Source: Neonectria sp. B-13
Taxonomy: Eukaryota > Ascomycota > Sordariomycetes > Hypocreales > Nectriaceae
Reading direction: 5' to 3'
Length of the DNA: 64,000 nucleotides
Assembly (NCBI GenBank): GCA_002682825.1
Contig: NOKP01000006.1
Location: 1,054,001 to 1,118,000, forward strand
Positions 21,752 through 32,097 of this stretch are shown here, in pieces (within the stretch, counting starts at the first letter, position 1; each line of letters begins with the position of its first letter). Below the pieces are notes generated by a model. It was given only the letters and a program-made list of their open reading frames with translations, did no database searches and was not told where the DNA came from. The position numbers and the translations under genes are program-made.

Positions 21752-22674
21752 TCACGACTTCCCTTCGAGGACAGAACCGCTTGGCGAAGACTCATCACTC
21801 CCGCCGTCAGACCCCGCCCTCTTACGGGTGGTGAAGCATCGCAGGAACGGGGGTGTCGTGATAACTTCCGGAGGAGGAGACAGAGACGAGCTCGAGCTGG
21901 ATGGGCTATTGGTCCTTTTCGGTGTTTGAGCCCCTGGTGATTTCACAATCTCGGGGGTTTTGTTTCCCGCGGTGTAAGCGTTATCGATCGATGTGGCGTT
22001 TGTCGAGGCAGCTGATTCACTGCTTTGGGTGGTGGTGTCAGCGGTGATGTCGGTGGTGTCGGCGACGGTACTAAGTTCAAGAGATCTTTCGTCCCCTTCC
22101 TCGTCTTGGATAATTAGCAACCTTCGTTGGTCCGCATGTTCACACACTTACCGGCGGCATCCTCATCAACGTCACCAACCCACATCACATATTCCACGAC
22201 CTCGACTCTTCCGGCGAACTCCTCGTAGCTCAGGCCATCTTCCAACCCTCTAGATGGGAATCGAATTTCGCTTGGTGCCTTGAACCCCCCAACGGCCTCT
22301 TGTCCTATGACCAGGGCCATGGCAAAGTCAAGAAAGCGATCGAACAGAGCCGTTTCACCCTTGAAGACAGCGCATTTTTCATCAGGACACTATCCCATGA
22401 AGTTGATGGCGTCTGGGTCCGAGGTCTTTGTGATATGAAGCTCAGTGACCTCGCCGGTGTAAGGGTCACGGCTACATTCCACGGTGAGATCGAAGTCTGG
22501 GAGCAACTCCAGATAAGGGAGCACGACGGGGCTAACTTTGAAGATTTTGCCTTGAAGATACTCGTTGTAGGCCAGCTCCAAGACTTCGTGCCGGGTCTTG
22601 TTGACGGTAGAGAGCGCAGTTGGGGACTTGGAGGAGATGCCGCCGTCATTGTAGTTGGGCTTTCCGTCTTTCAT
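21752..22674 (-). CDS. Unidentified protein gene with an in-frame TAG at codon 95
   Basis: A 292-codon frame (stop included) in two exons, 22674-22152 and 22104-21752, with a 47-bp intron (GTAAGT, GCTAAT branch, CCAAG acceptor). The frame is open and protein-like on both sides of one TAG at 22390-22392: HITKTSDPDAINFMG before it and CPDEKCAVFKGETALF after it. The start chosen is the ATG at 22672-22674 (MKDGKPNYNDGG), the first in-frame ATG. I do not recognise the family. The first 190 residues look globular, and the tail is Thr/Ser-rich with a run of serines and PPP, so probably disordered. The stop could be a real nonsense mutation, a sequence error, or be removed by an unusual 60-bp intron (GTCACT to GATAG) that would also stay in frame. 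Confidence 0.6.
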
Positions 22675-24031
22675 CTTGCTTGAGTTGAACGAGAGCAGCG
22701 TGGAGGCAATTGTGGGAGTGAAGACAGCGAGACACAAGAATTGATGGGGTGGAGAGCTTCCACTCGAATGATGAAAGAGTTGGGAGGATGAACAGGAAAC
22801 GTGGCAGGAGTTATGGGCGAGTGTTTAAATAAAGTAGGCACCCGCAGACCACAGACCGCCGTGGCAGGTGTCGGCACTGGCAAGTAGGCACTCGCTCCCG
22901 CCAAACAGCCGTTGTCTGAGCTTCAACCTGTGTTTCGGTACTTTCTTTCTCAACAGGTTGCGCACAATGACAACCGAAGGTACGCGTTTCGGAACGGCTA
23001 TTGTTGTTTGATTATGCCGACAACTTGCAGCAACCAAGCCGGGATATCCTCAAAGAAGCAATTCCATTTTATTTTATTTTATTAGCCTTGCGCCAGGTAG
23101 CATCCCGGCAATGAGCCTAACGAAGGACCTTTCGAAAATATGTAACAAGCAAGTCAACATTAATGTGTGCGCGTTCTGGCGCATTCGAGTCGACGCGATC
23201 GTCTCATTGCTCAAATGTGAGGCGCCCCGCGAGTTGATTGGATAACATTATACTGTAAGTAGTTTCCCCTTGTCCACAGGGCAGCAGTCTAGGACCAACC
23301 ACCGTGTCACAAACACTCACCGACTACGTTTGCAATCCGTTGGTGGTCTGGTTTGGGACGTCATACTGCTGCAGAACCCCTAATTCGGCCGGAACATGGC
23401 TTAAACTGCAGCCGGAAGTCACGACGTTCTCAGACCCAACCGACTTGGGCACCCATTTCCCCAATGCAACGCTCCGGCATGTGACCTTGTACATACACAC
23501 TTCAGCCTGCCGGCGATGCAAATGCAGCGGAGGCTGACACTGGCTGCAGCAGAGGCGTACCGGTTGGCCAGTGGTTGGACAATGGAAACAACCCGGACCT
23601 TGTCACGGCGCGGCCGCATGATGAACCGAAGTTGGTGGACCCCAATCGCCGCCCTCAGTGCCTCCAATGCCTTGATAGAATTGCAATTCATCGTTTTTCT
23701 TCTGGGGAAAAAAGCAAAACCACTTGTTTCGATGGGCGTGATCGAGTGTTTGCATGTTTAAATGCCGACCTTGGTCGATAAGCTCCCAGCAAGCGGCGCC
23801 GTCTCCGATCTGCCGAAGCTAGCGCTGCGCATGCGACAGCACAACGTGGGGCCCTCGTCATCAGCCGTGTTGGTCCTTGTCCTTGTCCTTCTCCATCCTC
23901 TAACCCGGATCATCATTGCACTCCTCCTTAAGGCGGTAGGCCAATTTGCAGCGCCAGGCAACTCACCGACTGGAGTCTTGAGCGAGATGTTCGTACCGCG
24001 AAGCGTGAATCCTCACCAGCAACTGCCCAAC
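22675..24031. other. Divergent spacer between the 21752 gene and the F-box gene
   Basis: Two promoters back to back. The F-box frame can be extended upstream to an ATG at 23762, but the added 90 residues look non-conserved. Several TTTTA repeats lie at 23066-23082. No other gene was found. Confidence 0.45.
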
Positions 24032-25447
24032 ATGGACTCGGCTCCCGCGCAAACTTGGGTGCAGACCTTGCCATTCATCCAGCGTCTCCCAAACGAGCTT
24101 CTTGTTCATGTTCTGGGGTTTCTCGACTCGCCCTCCCACATGCAGGATGATTTGCAGGATGACCCCACAAACATCTCCCGCCCCGTCGACACTGGAATCA
24201 CCACTGGAGTCGATACCCCTATCAAGAATGCCTCCCTGGTTTGCCGTCTCTGGAGACAGTCAGCCCTGCAGCTCCTCTTCCGCCATGCCGTCTGGTCCTT
24301 CCAGCGTTTCTACAAACCGACCGACTCCGACATCGTATCCAAGATCCCGATCCTAGACTTTCTGAAAAGAAACGGGCTGTCTAAGAATGTGGAGAGCTTC
24401 ACCATCCTCATAGACCCTCCCAAGGGGACGGGGAACTTCAGATACGCCGACGGAGAGTTCTGGGGTCTCTTGCCTCCTGAGGACTGTCCTCCCCAACCGC
24501 CCATGTCCTGGAACCTCCTCTGGTCAGTCATCTCTGCCGAACCACAACGGACACCGGCCCAGCGTCCTGCCTCGGCGAATGGGCCAAATGCGACGGAAAC
24601 TGAAGCAGCGGCTCGACCACATTGGGACAATAACTGGCTATGGTACACCATCTTTGGGCAACTCGATCCCCTTCGAATCACTTTGATTAGCTCGGCAGAT
24701 ATCATCTCTTCACTTCTAAGTCGCAGGGTAGACTTGACAAGTGAGTGGGCTTTCAATAGTCACTATCACATTGTGTCACTATCGCGGGCATCGCGTTCCA
24801 CACACCAAGGCGATGAAGCCTCAGCCTCTGGCCTTTTACCTTCGAACAGTCAGGGGACTATCGGGGATCCCGTTCCCAGCGATTTGTTCAGTATTCGAGA
24901 CTGGACGTCGCTACTCATCAACGAAGGATCCTTCGTCCCCGTATACTCAACTTACGAGTTCTTCCACTACTCGGCCCCGACTCTCCTCCCCGTCATCCTT
25001 AACCCGTCAGACTCGTCCTTCAACCACCTTCAAAAGACTCTCCACACATTCTCGTATATCGGCATCTTCCCGCTCTCCCGCCATATTCGAGACGTCGTCC
25101 TCCCTTACTGCCCCCCGGTCGAGCACTTTTACATCCAGATCATGCCTAGGGACCTCAGCTTCTGGCAGAACAGCAGCCTTGCGCACGTCGATATTACCGA
25201 CTTGTGGCTCGAGTGTGACACCGCGTATTCGTTGGTCATGCGTGACATATTTGACCGCGACGTGAAATCGAGATGGAAAAAGCTCCAGGTTTTCGAAAGT
25301 GGCGACGCGTCCACGGAAGAGGCGTGGATCATGGCCATGCAGTATGTCCAAGTGCATGGGCTCAACGGCTGGAAGATGCGCAAGGAGGGATACTTTGTGA
25401 GGGGCGGCGGGTATAAGGCGCTTGGCGAGCCAGTCCAGACATCTTAG
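24032..25447 (+). CDS. F-box protein
   Basis: A 471-residue intronless protein, starting at the ATG at 24032 (MDSAPAQTWVQTLP). The F-box is at about residues 15-75: FIQRLPNELLVHVLGFLD, an acidic insertion, then NASLVCRLWRQSALQLLFRHAV. F-box proteins link substrates to the SCF ubiquitin ligase through Skp1. The rest, about 90-460, has no LRR or WD40 repeat that I can see, so the substrate is unknown; similar F-box-only proteins are numerous in moulds. An in-frame ATG at 23762 would add 90 residues with a hydrophobic stretch; I prefer the internal start because the F-box is normally near the amino end. The stop codon lies 8 bp before the tRNA-Thr gene on the same strand. Confidence 0.82.
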   Translation: MDSAPAQTWVQTLPFIQRLPNELLVHVLGFLDSPSHMQDDLQDDPTNISRPVDTGITTGVDTPIKNASLVCRLWRQSALQLLFRHAVWSFQRFYKPTDSDIVSKIPILDFLKRNGLSKNVESFTILIDPPKGTGNFRYADGEFWGLLPPEDCPPQPPMSWNLLWSVISAEPQRTPAQRPASANGPNATETEAAARPHWDNNWLWYTIFGQLDPLRITLISSADIISSLLSRRVDLTSEWAFNSHYHIVSLSRASRSTHQGDEASASGLLPSNSQGTIGDPVPSDLFSIRDWTSLLINEGSFVPVYSTYEFFHYSAPTLLPVILNPSDSSFNHLQKTLHTFSYIGIFPLSRHIRDVVLPYCPPVEHFYIQIMPRDLSFWQNSSLAHVDITDLWLECDTAYSLVMRDIFDRDVKSRWKKLQVFESGDASTEEAWIMAMQYVQVHGLNGWKMRKEGYFVRGGGYKALGEPVQTS

Positions 25448-25455
25448 CCTAAGAA

Positions 25456-25534
25456 GCCCTGTTGGCTCAGTGGTAAAGCGCGTCACTAGTACTAGCTAAT
25501 GATGAGATCACTGGTTCGATTCCAGTACAGGGCA
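25456..25534 (+). tRNA. tRNA-Thr (anticodon AGT) with 7-nt intron
   Basis: The acceptor arms GCCCTGT and ACAGGGC pair fully, with discriminator A. The D arm holds GGCTCAGTGGTAAAGC, and the T arm is ACTGG-TTCGATT-CCAGT. The anticodon stem is CGTCA/TGATG, with CTAGTA before and A after a 7-base intron, CTAGCTA, at 25492-25498. The anticodon AGT is at 25488-25490. Removing the intron leaves CACTAGTAATG, as in eukaryotic tRNA-Thr(AGT), and a 72-base product. The intron lies after base 37. Confidence 0.92.
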
Positions 25535-25567
25535 GGCACGATCCTGGCGGACACAAGCCTTTGATTG

Positions 25568-25577
25568 TTTTCTTTTT
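25568..25577 (+). terminator. RNA polymerase III terminator of tRNA-Thr
   Basis: TTTTCTTTTT, 34 bases after the mature 3' end of the tRNA. Confidence 0.65.
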
Positions 25578-26193
25578 GATGTTGTTCTGTTTTTGTGACC
25601 GGAGATGTCGTGGTGGGCGACTTTCTGGTGTGTGAGCATTTAAGGTTTTGGTGAATGAGTGGCATCGGTCTACTTTTCCGACGAGGGTTTGTTGCTTAGT
25701 AGGGACATGAGCAACTTTTGTTAATGGCATTAATAAATACATGCCTACTGAGTACATCTTAGATAGTAGGTGTCTGATTTTATATTGTACCTTATACATG
25801 TATTTTATTGTGACCCTAGCAAGATAGTGAATGAGCGCACTTCTGATCAGTGTTCTTGGGAATAGTACTTCTGTGGAAACCAGTATTTGTAATAGGCACC
25901 GAATTCCAGACTTTCCTTTCATGACCGGAATATTTCATCATATCCTGTTTGCAGTGCTTTAATTACTTCGTAGTGCCCATGCCAAGCTGGGATAACAACC
26001 CGCAGAGGTCATCTCGGACTTTGTGGCATCCACCTTTGTCATTTCCAAGGCCCTGCGCTGGTGAGAAATTCGAGCTTGTATGGGATGACTGGATATATCA
26101 GGGGTTTAGATAACGGGTGGAATATCAGAGGCCGCCAGTTGCGGCGATCAGTGACGCGAGGTTGTATACTACCTATGTAGGAAGTCCTCTATA

Positions 26194-26206
26194 CCCCCCC
26201 CCCCCC
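26194..26206 (+). repeat. Poly-C tract, 13 bases
   Basis: A simple homopolymer run in an AT-rich spacer. Its length is likely to vary between isolates or sequence reads. Confidence 0.8.
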
Positions 26207-26883
26207 GGACGAGCAACTGGCCGCGCCGAGGACCGAATCCGGCCCAACGCCTCGGAAATCCTCGAACCTATTTGACATTTCCACTCAACCTCTCCAAGAT
26301 GGCTTCGAGTCCCCAGTACCAGCGGCCCTCGCGTTTCTGTCGGCGGATAGGCATTCATCCATCTCGGTCTACAGTTTTCCCAACGGCAACTACCGTTAAC
26401 CAGTTTGTCTTTCACATGTAATTATACTATAAGGCGAATATATTCGTGCAAATAGCAACTCTCTCAGAAAAGATCTATTTATGTAGGTTAGTTCCCTTGA
26501 AAATGCGAGAGAGAACGTGAAAGTGGTTTGTGAGACATTCGCCTCCAACACTCACGTGGGTATAAGAACAGCAATAGTGGCAGAGATGATCGTGACTTCT
26601 ATCAGTAACGGTGTTCTTCTTTGAACGTTCATCTATTCTGAGCCGCCCAATATTACAAAAGCATCGTGGAACTCTGCAGCCATGCTTGGCTGCCCATTGT
26701 ATCAACCAAATAGATATGTTGACAATGCCGTATATCCGAACCCATTCACAAACAATATGAAAAGCAATGCGTGCGCCAACCCAAACCCGTGACATGCAAC
26801 CCCGTTGCCGTTAACCAGAACCACTGGCCCATAGCCCAAGTAATAATGAAAACATGATTTATAAACAACATCCGTCACAACAT

Positions 26884-28545
26884 TCAATCCTCATCGCTGC
26901 TGATGTCTCCGTCTTTGTCGCTATCGGACAGATCTACGATGGGCTCCAATGCCTCGTGCTCCTGCATCTCGCGGTACGTGCTCCAGGTCAGGCCCAGGAA
27001 GGCGACGATGATCATGGCGCCGCCGAAAATGGCCGCGTAGCTGAGCGGCTCGCCGGTGATGAACCAGTCGACAATGGCGACGATGAAGATGGTCAGGAGC
27101 GCGGCGACGGAGGAAAGGACGGGCGAGGTGAGGGAGATGAGCACGAGGAATGAGCCGCTGAAGGTGGCATTGGCGAGAACAGCGAGGAGAATCAGCCAGC
27201 AGGTGGAGGCGACCGGAAGCTCGAACTTTTCGATGCCGAGAAAGTGGATGATGGGCAAAGGAACCCAGAGGACGGTCAGGGTGAACAGACCGATGCAGGA
27301 GCCAAATGTGTTGGCGAAGATCATGCCACGGCCAGGCGACACTCCCTCGGGCGGGCACGCGAAGCGCTTGTACAAGACTTCGTACAGGCCGTAAAGGACG
27401 GAGCCAACGCCGATGACGAGGTTTCCAAAGAACCGGTTGCTAGCTTCGACATCCTTGGTTCCGGGCTTGGTGTCGCCGTATGCAACGACGAGAACACCCG
27501 CAATGGCGATGAGGACTGCCACGGACTTGTCGAGGCGCAGCGGCTCCTTCAGAAGCGGGACGGAAAAGACGTAGGCAAAGAAGGCCGAGCAATTGTAAAT
27601 GGCGGTTAGATCCGAAGGCGTCGTCAGACTGACGGCGATGTACCAGCTCAATCCCGCGACGGTCAGCGAGCAAGTGATGATGGCCGTGTAGCGGACCAGG
27701 TAGCGAATGGGCCGGGCTCGCTGCTGCACGGAGATGCGGAAGACGTCGAGGGTCTGCGTCTCGATCATCATGGCCGTGGTGCGCAGCTGCTGCTTGTGGC
27801 GCTTCCAGAAGACGGGCCACGGCATGTCACGCTTCTGCAAGCGCAGGATGGCGAGCTGGACGGGCCAGAGGACGACCCAGGAGCCGTGGGTGAAGTACAT
27901 CATGCAGTACGCCTTGTCCCAGCCAAGGTCGTGCTGGATGTAGGAGCTCAGCTCCGTTTGCACGCAGAAGGATACGAGGCTGACGGCGAGGAAGAAGGCC
28001 GCGTACGTGTACTTCTTGCGCGTTGAGCTGATGCCGGCCTCTGCCGCCATTTGAGGGCTGCGGCTGCGCATCGTCGACCGCCGGCTGAAGGAAGGGCGCT
28101 CGATCATCTCGCTGCGGTAGGGGCTTCGGTCGCGGCTGGACCCGCGACTGGATCTCCGGCCATCATCGCTCATGCGTGCGAAGCCGGCGCGGCCTCGCTC
28201 TTCATCGGATTGCTGCTTGTGCAGCAGCGGCGTACCGGATCGCCCATCGGTCGGGCGATTGAACGGCGGGCGGCGGGCGCCTTCAGAGTCCATGTTGTCG
28301 AGTTCGAGCCAGTCCTGGCTGTCGCCTTCGTCGCCGTCTTGGCCGTGGTGTTTCCTGTCAGGATCGGAAGCGGCGTTCGAAGGGCCGGAGCTGGCACCGC
28401 GGGGGCCAACACTGCTTGGTCTGGCCGAGGCTCGCGGTTCGAGGGTGCATGTGGTGTCGTCGTCGGGGACGGGGGATTCAATGGAGAAGCGCTCGTGGTC
28501 TTGCAAAAGATGGACCTCTTGGTCGTGTTCGGGTCGCCGAGGCAT
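26884..28545 (-). CDS. DMT-superfamily (EamA/SLC35F-type) membrane transporter
   Basis: A 553-residue intronless protein. The first 170 residues are polar, charged and probably disordered and cytosolic (RRSSRGSSRDRSPYRSEM). Then come about ten hydrophobic segments, starting with YAAFFLAVSLVSFCVQTEL at about 180. The two halves show the drug/metabolite-transporter pattern: NCSAFFAYVFSVPLLKEPLRLDKSVAVLIAIAGVLVVAYGD and, in the second half, SSVAALLTIFIVAIVDWFITGEPLSYAAIFGGAMIIVAFLGL. The repeated EPL followed by a hydrophobic helix is the EamA hallmark. Yeast YML018C/THI74 and human SLC35F5 are the closest known architectures, often in vacuolar or Golgi membranes. The substrate is unknown. The carboxyl end is acidic (DSDKDGDISSDED). 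Confidence 0.87.
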   Translation of the reverse strand: MPRRPEHDQEVHLLQDHERFSIESPVPDDDTTCTLEPRASARPSSVGPRGASSGPSNAASDPDRKHHGQDGDEGDSQDWLELDNMDSEGARRPPFNRPTDGRSGTPLLHKQQSDEERGRAGFARMSDDGRRSSRGSSRDRSPYRSEMIERPSFSRRSTMRSRSPQMAAEAGISSTRKKYTYAAFFLAVSLVSFCVQTELSSYIQHDLGWDKAYCMMYFTHGSWVVLWPVQLAILRLQKRDMPWPVFWKRHKQQLRTTAMMIETQTLDVFRISVQQRARPIRYLVRYTAIITCSLTVAGLSWYIAVSLTTPSDLTAIYNCSAFFAYVFSVPLLKEPLRLDKSVAVLIAIAGVLVVAYGDTKPGTKDVEASNRFFGNLVIGVGSVLYGLYEVLYKRFACPPEGVSPGRGMIFANTFGSCIGLFTLTVLWVPLPIIHFLGIEKFELPVASTCWLILLAVLANATFSGSFLVLISLTSPVLSSVAALLTIFIVAIVDWFITGEPLSYAAIFGGAMIIVAFLGLTWSTYREMQEHEALEPIVDLSDSDKDGDISSDED

Positions 28546-29581
28546 ACGAGACGGTTAAGACTGTATCGAAGGAGAGAAGAGAAGAGAAGGTCCAGTTAGC
28601 CGGGGATAACGTTCTTTTTGTTGGTCCCGTTTAGCAGTTGCCCGTGGTGGTGTTGAAGTCGGGTGTGCCGTGCAGCATTCGTACGGCTTGTCGCAAGACG
28701 GTCGCTCGGGGGGGGTCCAGGGGTGACAGTTGAGTGGTCCAGGGGGGGGACAGGCGGGTCTACGACCCCGAAAATACAGGGGGTTTAGCAGGGGCTAGTT
28801 GGCGCAAGGAGCGCGATGATCAAGATGCCAGGCGTCAGGCGCGGCTGGGGCCTACGAAAGTTACGTGGTCCGTTCGAGACCTACGAAGCATTCGTACAAC
28901 AGTGGGAACTGCCAATGAACTTCTGTTGAAACTGAGGATCTGACTTTTTTAGGGAGTTATACTAGCGCAGACCGTCGAGGCTTTCCGTGGCTTGTTGGAG
29001 TGGTGGGATGCTTCCGTCTTCTCCGTCTCCAAGAATCTAATGGCGACGTCACGCACCCGACAGCTCGGTTGTGCAAAGGGATAAACCTTCATTCCACCCC
29101 CAACTTTCGCGACTATCGTAATCTATCTTGCGATGAAAACAGCGACGAAAATACCTCGTTTTGGAGTAGAAAGTTGGAATTCGAACCTACTCAAAAGGAC
29201 CTCTTCAGTGGGGGTCTGCTTCTTTGGTGGATGGTTCAACCGATCGTTGGGCACCGTGGATGGACGGGTTTAGGGCTGACTGGGCCGTCTGACGATGGTC
29301 ACAGGATGACATTGTTCGACATATTGGGGGTTCATGCGACATTGTCAAGCCTTTGCTTCGGTCATCCACTGGCTTTCCCGCCGTTCTTATCTCTCGTGCC
29401 TCATGCCATGTTACCCTACAAAGATCCAGCTTGTGATCCATCGTTTTCTCCGGCCTATCCATTCTGATAGTGATGACGCAAACGGTCATGTGCCCGCGAC
29501 ACCCTCACCGAACACACTGGGCCACGGTTTACCCCACCAACCCACCCCTTAACGCGCTGTCTTAATTCTCCCGCCCAATTC
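28546..29581. other. Spacer between transporter and aldo-keto reductase
   Basis: The transporter's upstream region is G-rich on the plus strand (runs at 28709-28716, 28722-28725 and 28742-28749). A 155-codon frame at 29000-29467 has no recognisable feature and is not supported. Confidence 0.45.
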
Positions 29582-30704
29582 CTATTTCCCCCCCGCGCCG
29601 AATAACGACGCTTTGACATCGTAGGTATACTCAAGCTCGCCGTGCCAGTAGTTGGTCGTGTCCGCCTTGGACAGAGCCCACGCCTCGTCCAGTGCCTTCA
29701 CCACCTCCTCTGGCAGCGGTCCCTTCTCCAAGTCATTGAGGTTGCTCTCCAGCTGGGCGACGCTTGACGTTCCGATGAGGATGCCATCATTGCCATCCTT
29801 GATCTTGAGCTTAGAATGATGGACAGTCCAACGGAGGGCTGTTTCCACCATTGTCAAGTTGGCCTTCTCTACCGCCGTCTCAATCGTCTGCAGCGCCTTG
29901 AAGGTGCTGTCCCGGAAGTATCTTTCGCGATACGCCTTGCCGCTTGTTGCCTCCGAGGAGAACCGGCCGCTTTCGGGCACCATGTCTTTCGACTTGATCT
30001 TGCCGGAAAGCAGACCGCCAGCGATTGGGTTGTACACGACCACGTCCAGCCCGTAGCGGCGGCAGGCTACCAACAGCTCCGGCTCGATGCCTCGGGTGAT
30101 GCAGTTGTACATGCCCTGGTAGACCGTAGGCGTTACCCAGTTGTTGTATTTGCAGATGGCAACGACCTCGGCCACTTCAAAGGCCGTGAAGTTGCTAATG
30201 CCGAACTGCACAAACTTGCCTGCCTTGTGAAGCTTATCCATCGCCTCAAGCGTCTCCGCGAATGGGGTACCGCGATCAGGGCGGTGGAGGTAGAGCAGCT
30301 AGTAATAAAGCATCAGTAATACGATACTGGGAAGAGCAAGACGTCGAGCATATAAAAATGCAACTCACATCGATACAGTCGGTACCGAGGGCCTTCAAAC
30401 TCGTCTCGACCGACTCAAACACTTTCTCCGCAGTGTTATCGCCGGGGGCGCCTGGATACTTGACCTTGGTGGCCAGAGTGAAGCCCCTCTCCTTCCACCC
30501 AGTCTGCCCAGTCCATGCTTCTTGCTGGCCTCCAATGTAAACGCGAGCCGTATCTAGCTCGTTATATCCTCTGGACTGGAAGAGGTCGAGGTTCTCCTTG
30601 TAAGCGCCCAAGTCCGTAATGCGAGCCCCATCCCCACCCTCAGGCCCAAAGGTCATGAGACCCAGGATGATGCGGTTGGTCGGTTTCTGTGCGATGAGAG
30701 GCAT
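29582..30704 (-). CDS. Aldo-keto reductase, aflatoxin-aldehyde-reductase (AKR7) type
   Basis: A 350-residue protein in two exons, 30704-30369 and 30298-29582; the 70-bp intron has GTGAGT donor and ACTAG acceptor. The NADPH-dependent AKR tetrad is complete: Asp51 and Tyr56 in NELDTARVYIGG, Lys80 in TLATKVKYPG and His117 in LLYLHRPD. The features PTVYQGMYNCITRGIEPELL, VVVYNPIAGGLLSGK and AGGLLSGK-following loops match AKR7/YakC-type enzymes that reduce dialdehydes and succinic semialdehyde. The C-terminal WHGELEYTYDVKASLFGAGGK tail also occurs in this group. A TATATAA element lies about 145 bp upstream. The physiological substrate is not determinable; detoxification of reactive aldehydes is the family's usual job. 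Confidence 0.93.
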
Positions 30705-32097
30705 CTTTATGTGATAAATTGGTGTTACTATTTATTGGTGGGGTTTAAAGTCTGAAGTGAGGGGAATGAATCTGAGACGGAGAGTGATATCGATAACGTG
30801 AAGATGCGTTTCGTAGGAGAGCACGACATAACCGGTACCACGCAGTTATATACCCAGAAACCACGACGAGAACGGCCCCACCCCGATTGCCAATCCGGCG
30901 GGGATTTCACCCGCAAACACGGTTAGTCGGCTCAAGGTGCCGACCAGTGGCCTGTCCAGTTTTCGGCGTTTTGATTAAATCCATGAGCCTTACTATCATG
31001 GTGTACCGTAGTGCCGTCCTGCGGTGCCGTCCCGCGGCGCCCTTGTAATGACGTAGCGTCGAGCTTGTCCCCTTAACGACGCCATCCGACGGATGACGGG
31101 TCGGCTTGTCATGACTGTGTAATTTTTCTTTCTTTTCGGTAGATGTCAAGAGATGGAAGTATCTACTGATAGATCAAATCCTCTCTTCAATGACTTAAAT
31201 CCGTACATATCCCTCAACTTTGATGGGTTGCAACTCTTAATGAAGCTGGTGATGGAGTAAGCCCGGCATTTGTAATCGACCGAGGGCACCAACAACGACC
31301 AAAGTCCAGTAAGAAGGACTCCATCAGCTTGGGGATATCTATATGACTCACTCTCGGACCTATCATACGGTAAGTCCGAAATCGATAAATGGGCAAATAT
31401 AACGTTGCAGGATACGTAGGTCTAGTACAGCGGCGAGCACTGTAACCTGGGAGTGCAAAGCTAGCGGCAATCATTCATCTAGGCCCAAATTCACTCACAT
31501 GTATCACATTCATCAACTACAGAAAGCCCGCCCTTTCGAGCCATTACAAGTGGTGTATTCGAGCAATTGATGTGTTAAGTCCGCCTCTCCTGAAGGTCCT
31601 CGTGATACGTATTCCTGCCGCCATTGAAGATGTCATATCCAAGCCCTCAAGGACTAAGGTCCCTGTCACCCTCCATCCTCAACCCCAATACCCTTAACCC
31701 TACGAAATCACTATGTCAAGCCCGCTCTTCAACTCATTCCGGAAGTACGATCAATGATTCGTCTGCTTGTAGGTGAGATATTTGAATCGAGGGGATAAGC
31801 ATTGTCAATGGCGTTTGTGGACTTCCTGGAGGTGGGGTAGAGGCGTCCCAGGAAGCGGCTCGGAGCCGGAGGCGGCTAAATCTCGGGGAGTGGCCAATCC
31901 GCGCGCTCGATATCGAAAATCGACGCCGCCATTGGATTTCGAGCTCCAGATTTGTCCTGTCGAGCTTCAGACTTCCGTCGCCTGCAATTCCTGTGATGCG
32001 GTGCCTCAAACATGCCCATGTACGAATGACCTCGTGGCCACTATTCCTGCGTTTTGCTAACTCGCCGCAGCACCGCAATCTCATAGACTGATCCATC
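30705..32097. other. Divergent spacer between aldo-keto reductase and CIA84-like gene
   Basis: This contains the reductase promoter with its TATA box. The rest has only short frames and nothing recognisable. Confidence 0.5.
30846..30852 (-). promoter_or_regulatory. TATA box of the aldo-keto reductase gene
   Basis: TATATAA on the minus strand, about 145 bp upstream of the ATG at 30704. Confidence 0.55.

Larger units (their letters stand above)
25535..26883. other. AT-rich spacer after tRNA-Thr
   Basis: A pol III terminator lies at 25568-25577. The remainder is fairly AT-rich with a 13-C homopolymer at 26194-26206. Open frames here are short and unconvincing. Confidence 0.5.

Noticed and set aside
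22675..22737. Longer start for the 21752 gene at 22737
   Set aside because: The codon there is TTG, not ATG; the first in-frame ATG is at 22672-22674.
23762..24031. 90-residue amino extension of the F-box protein
   Set aside because: The frame is open, but an F-box normally lies near the amino end and the extension has a leader-like composition. Kept only as an alternative start.
29160..29205. Possible tRNA from a TTCGAA loop (minus strand)
   Set aside because: The bases either side of the loop do not form a T stem, and no acceptor or anticodon stem was found.
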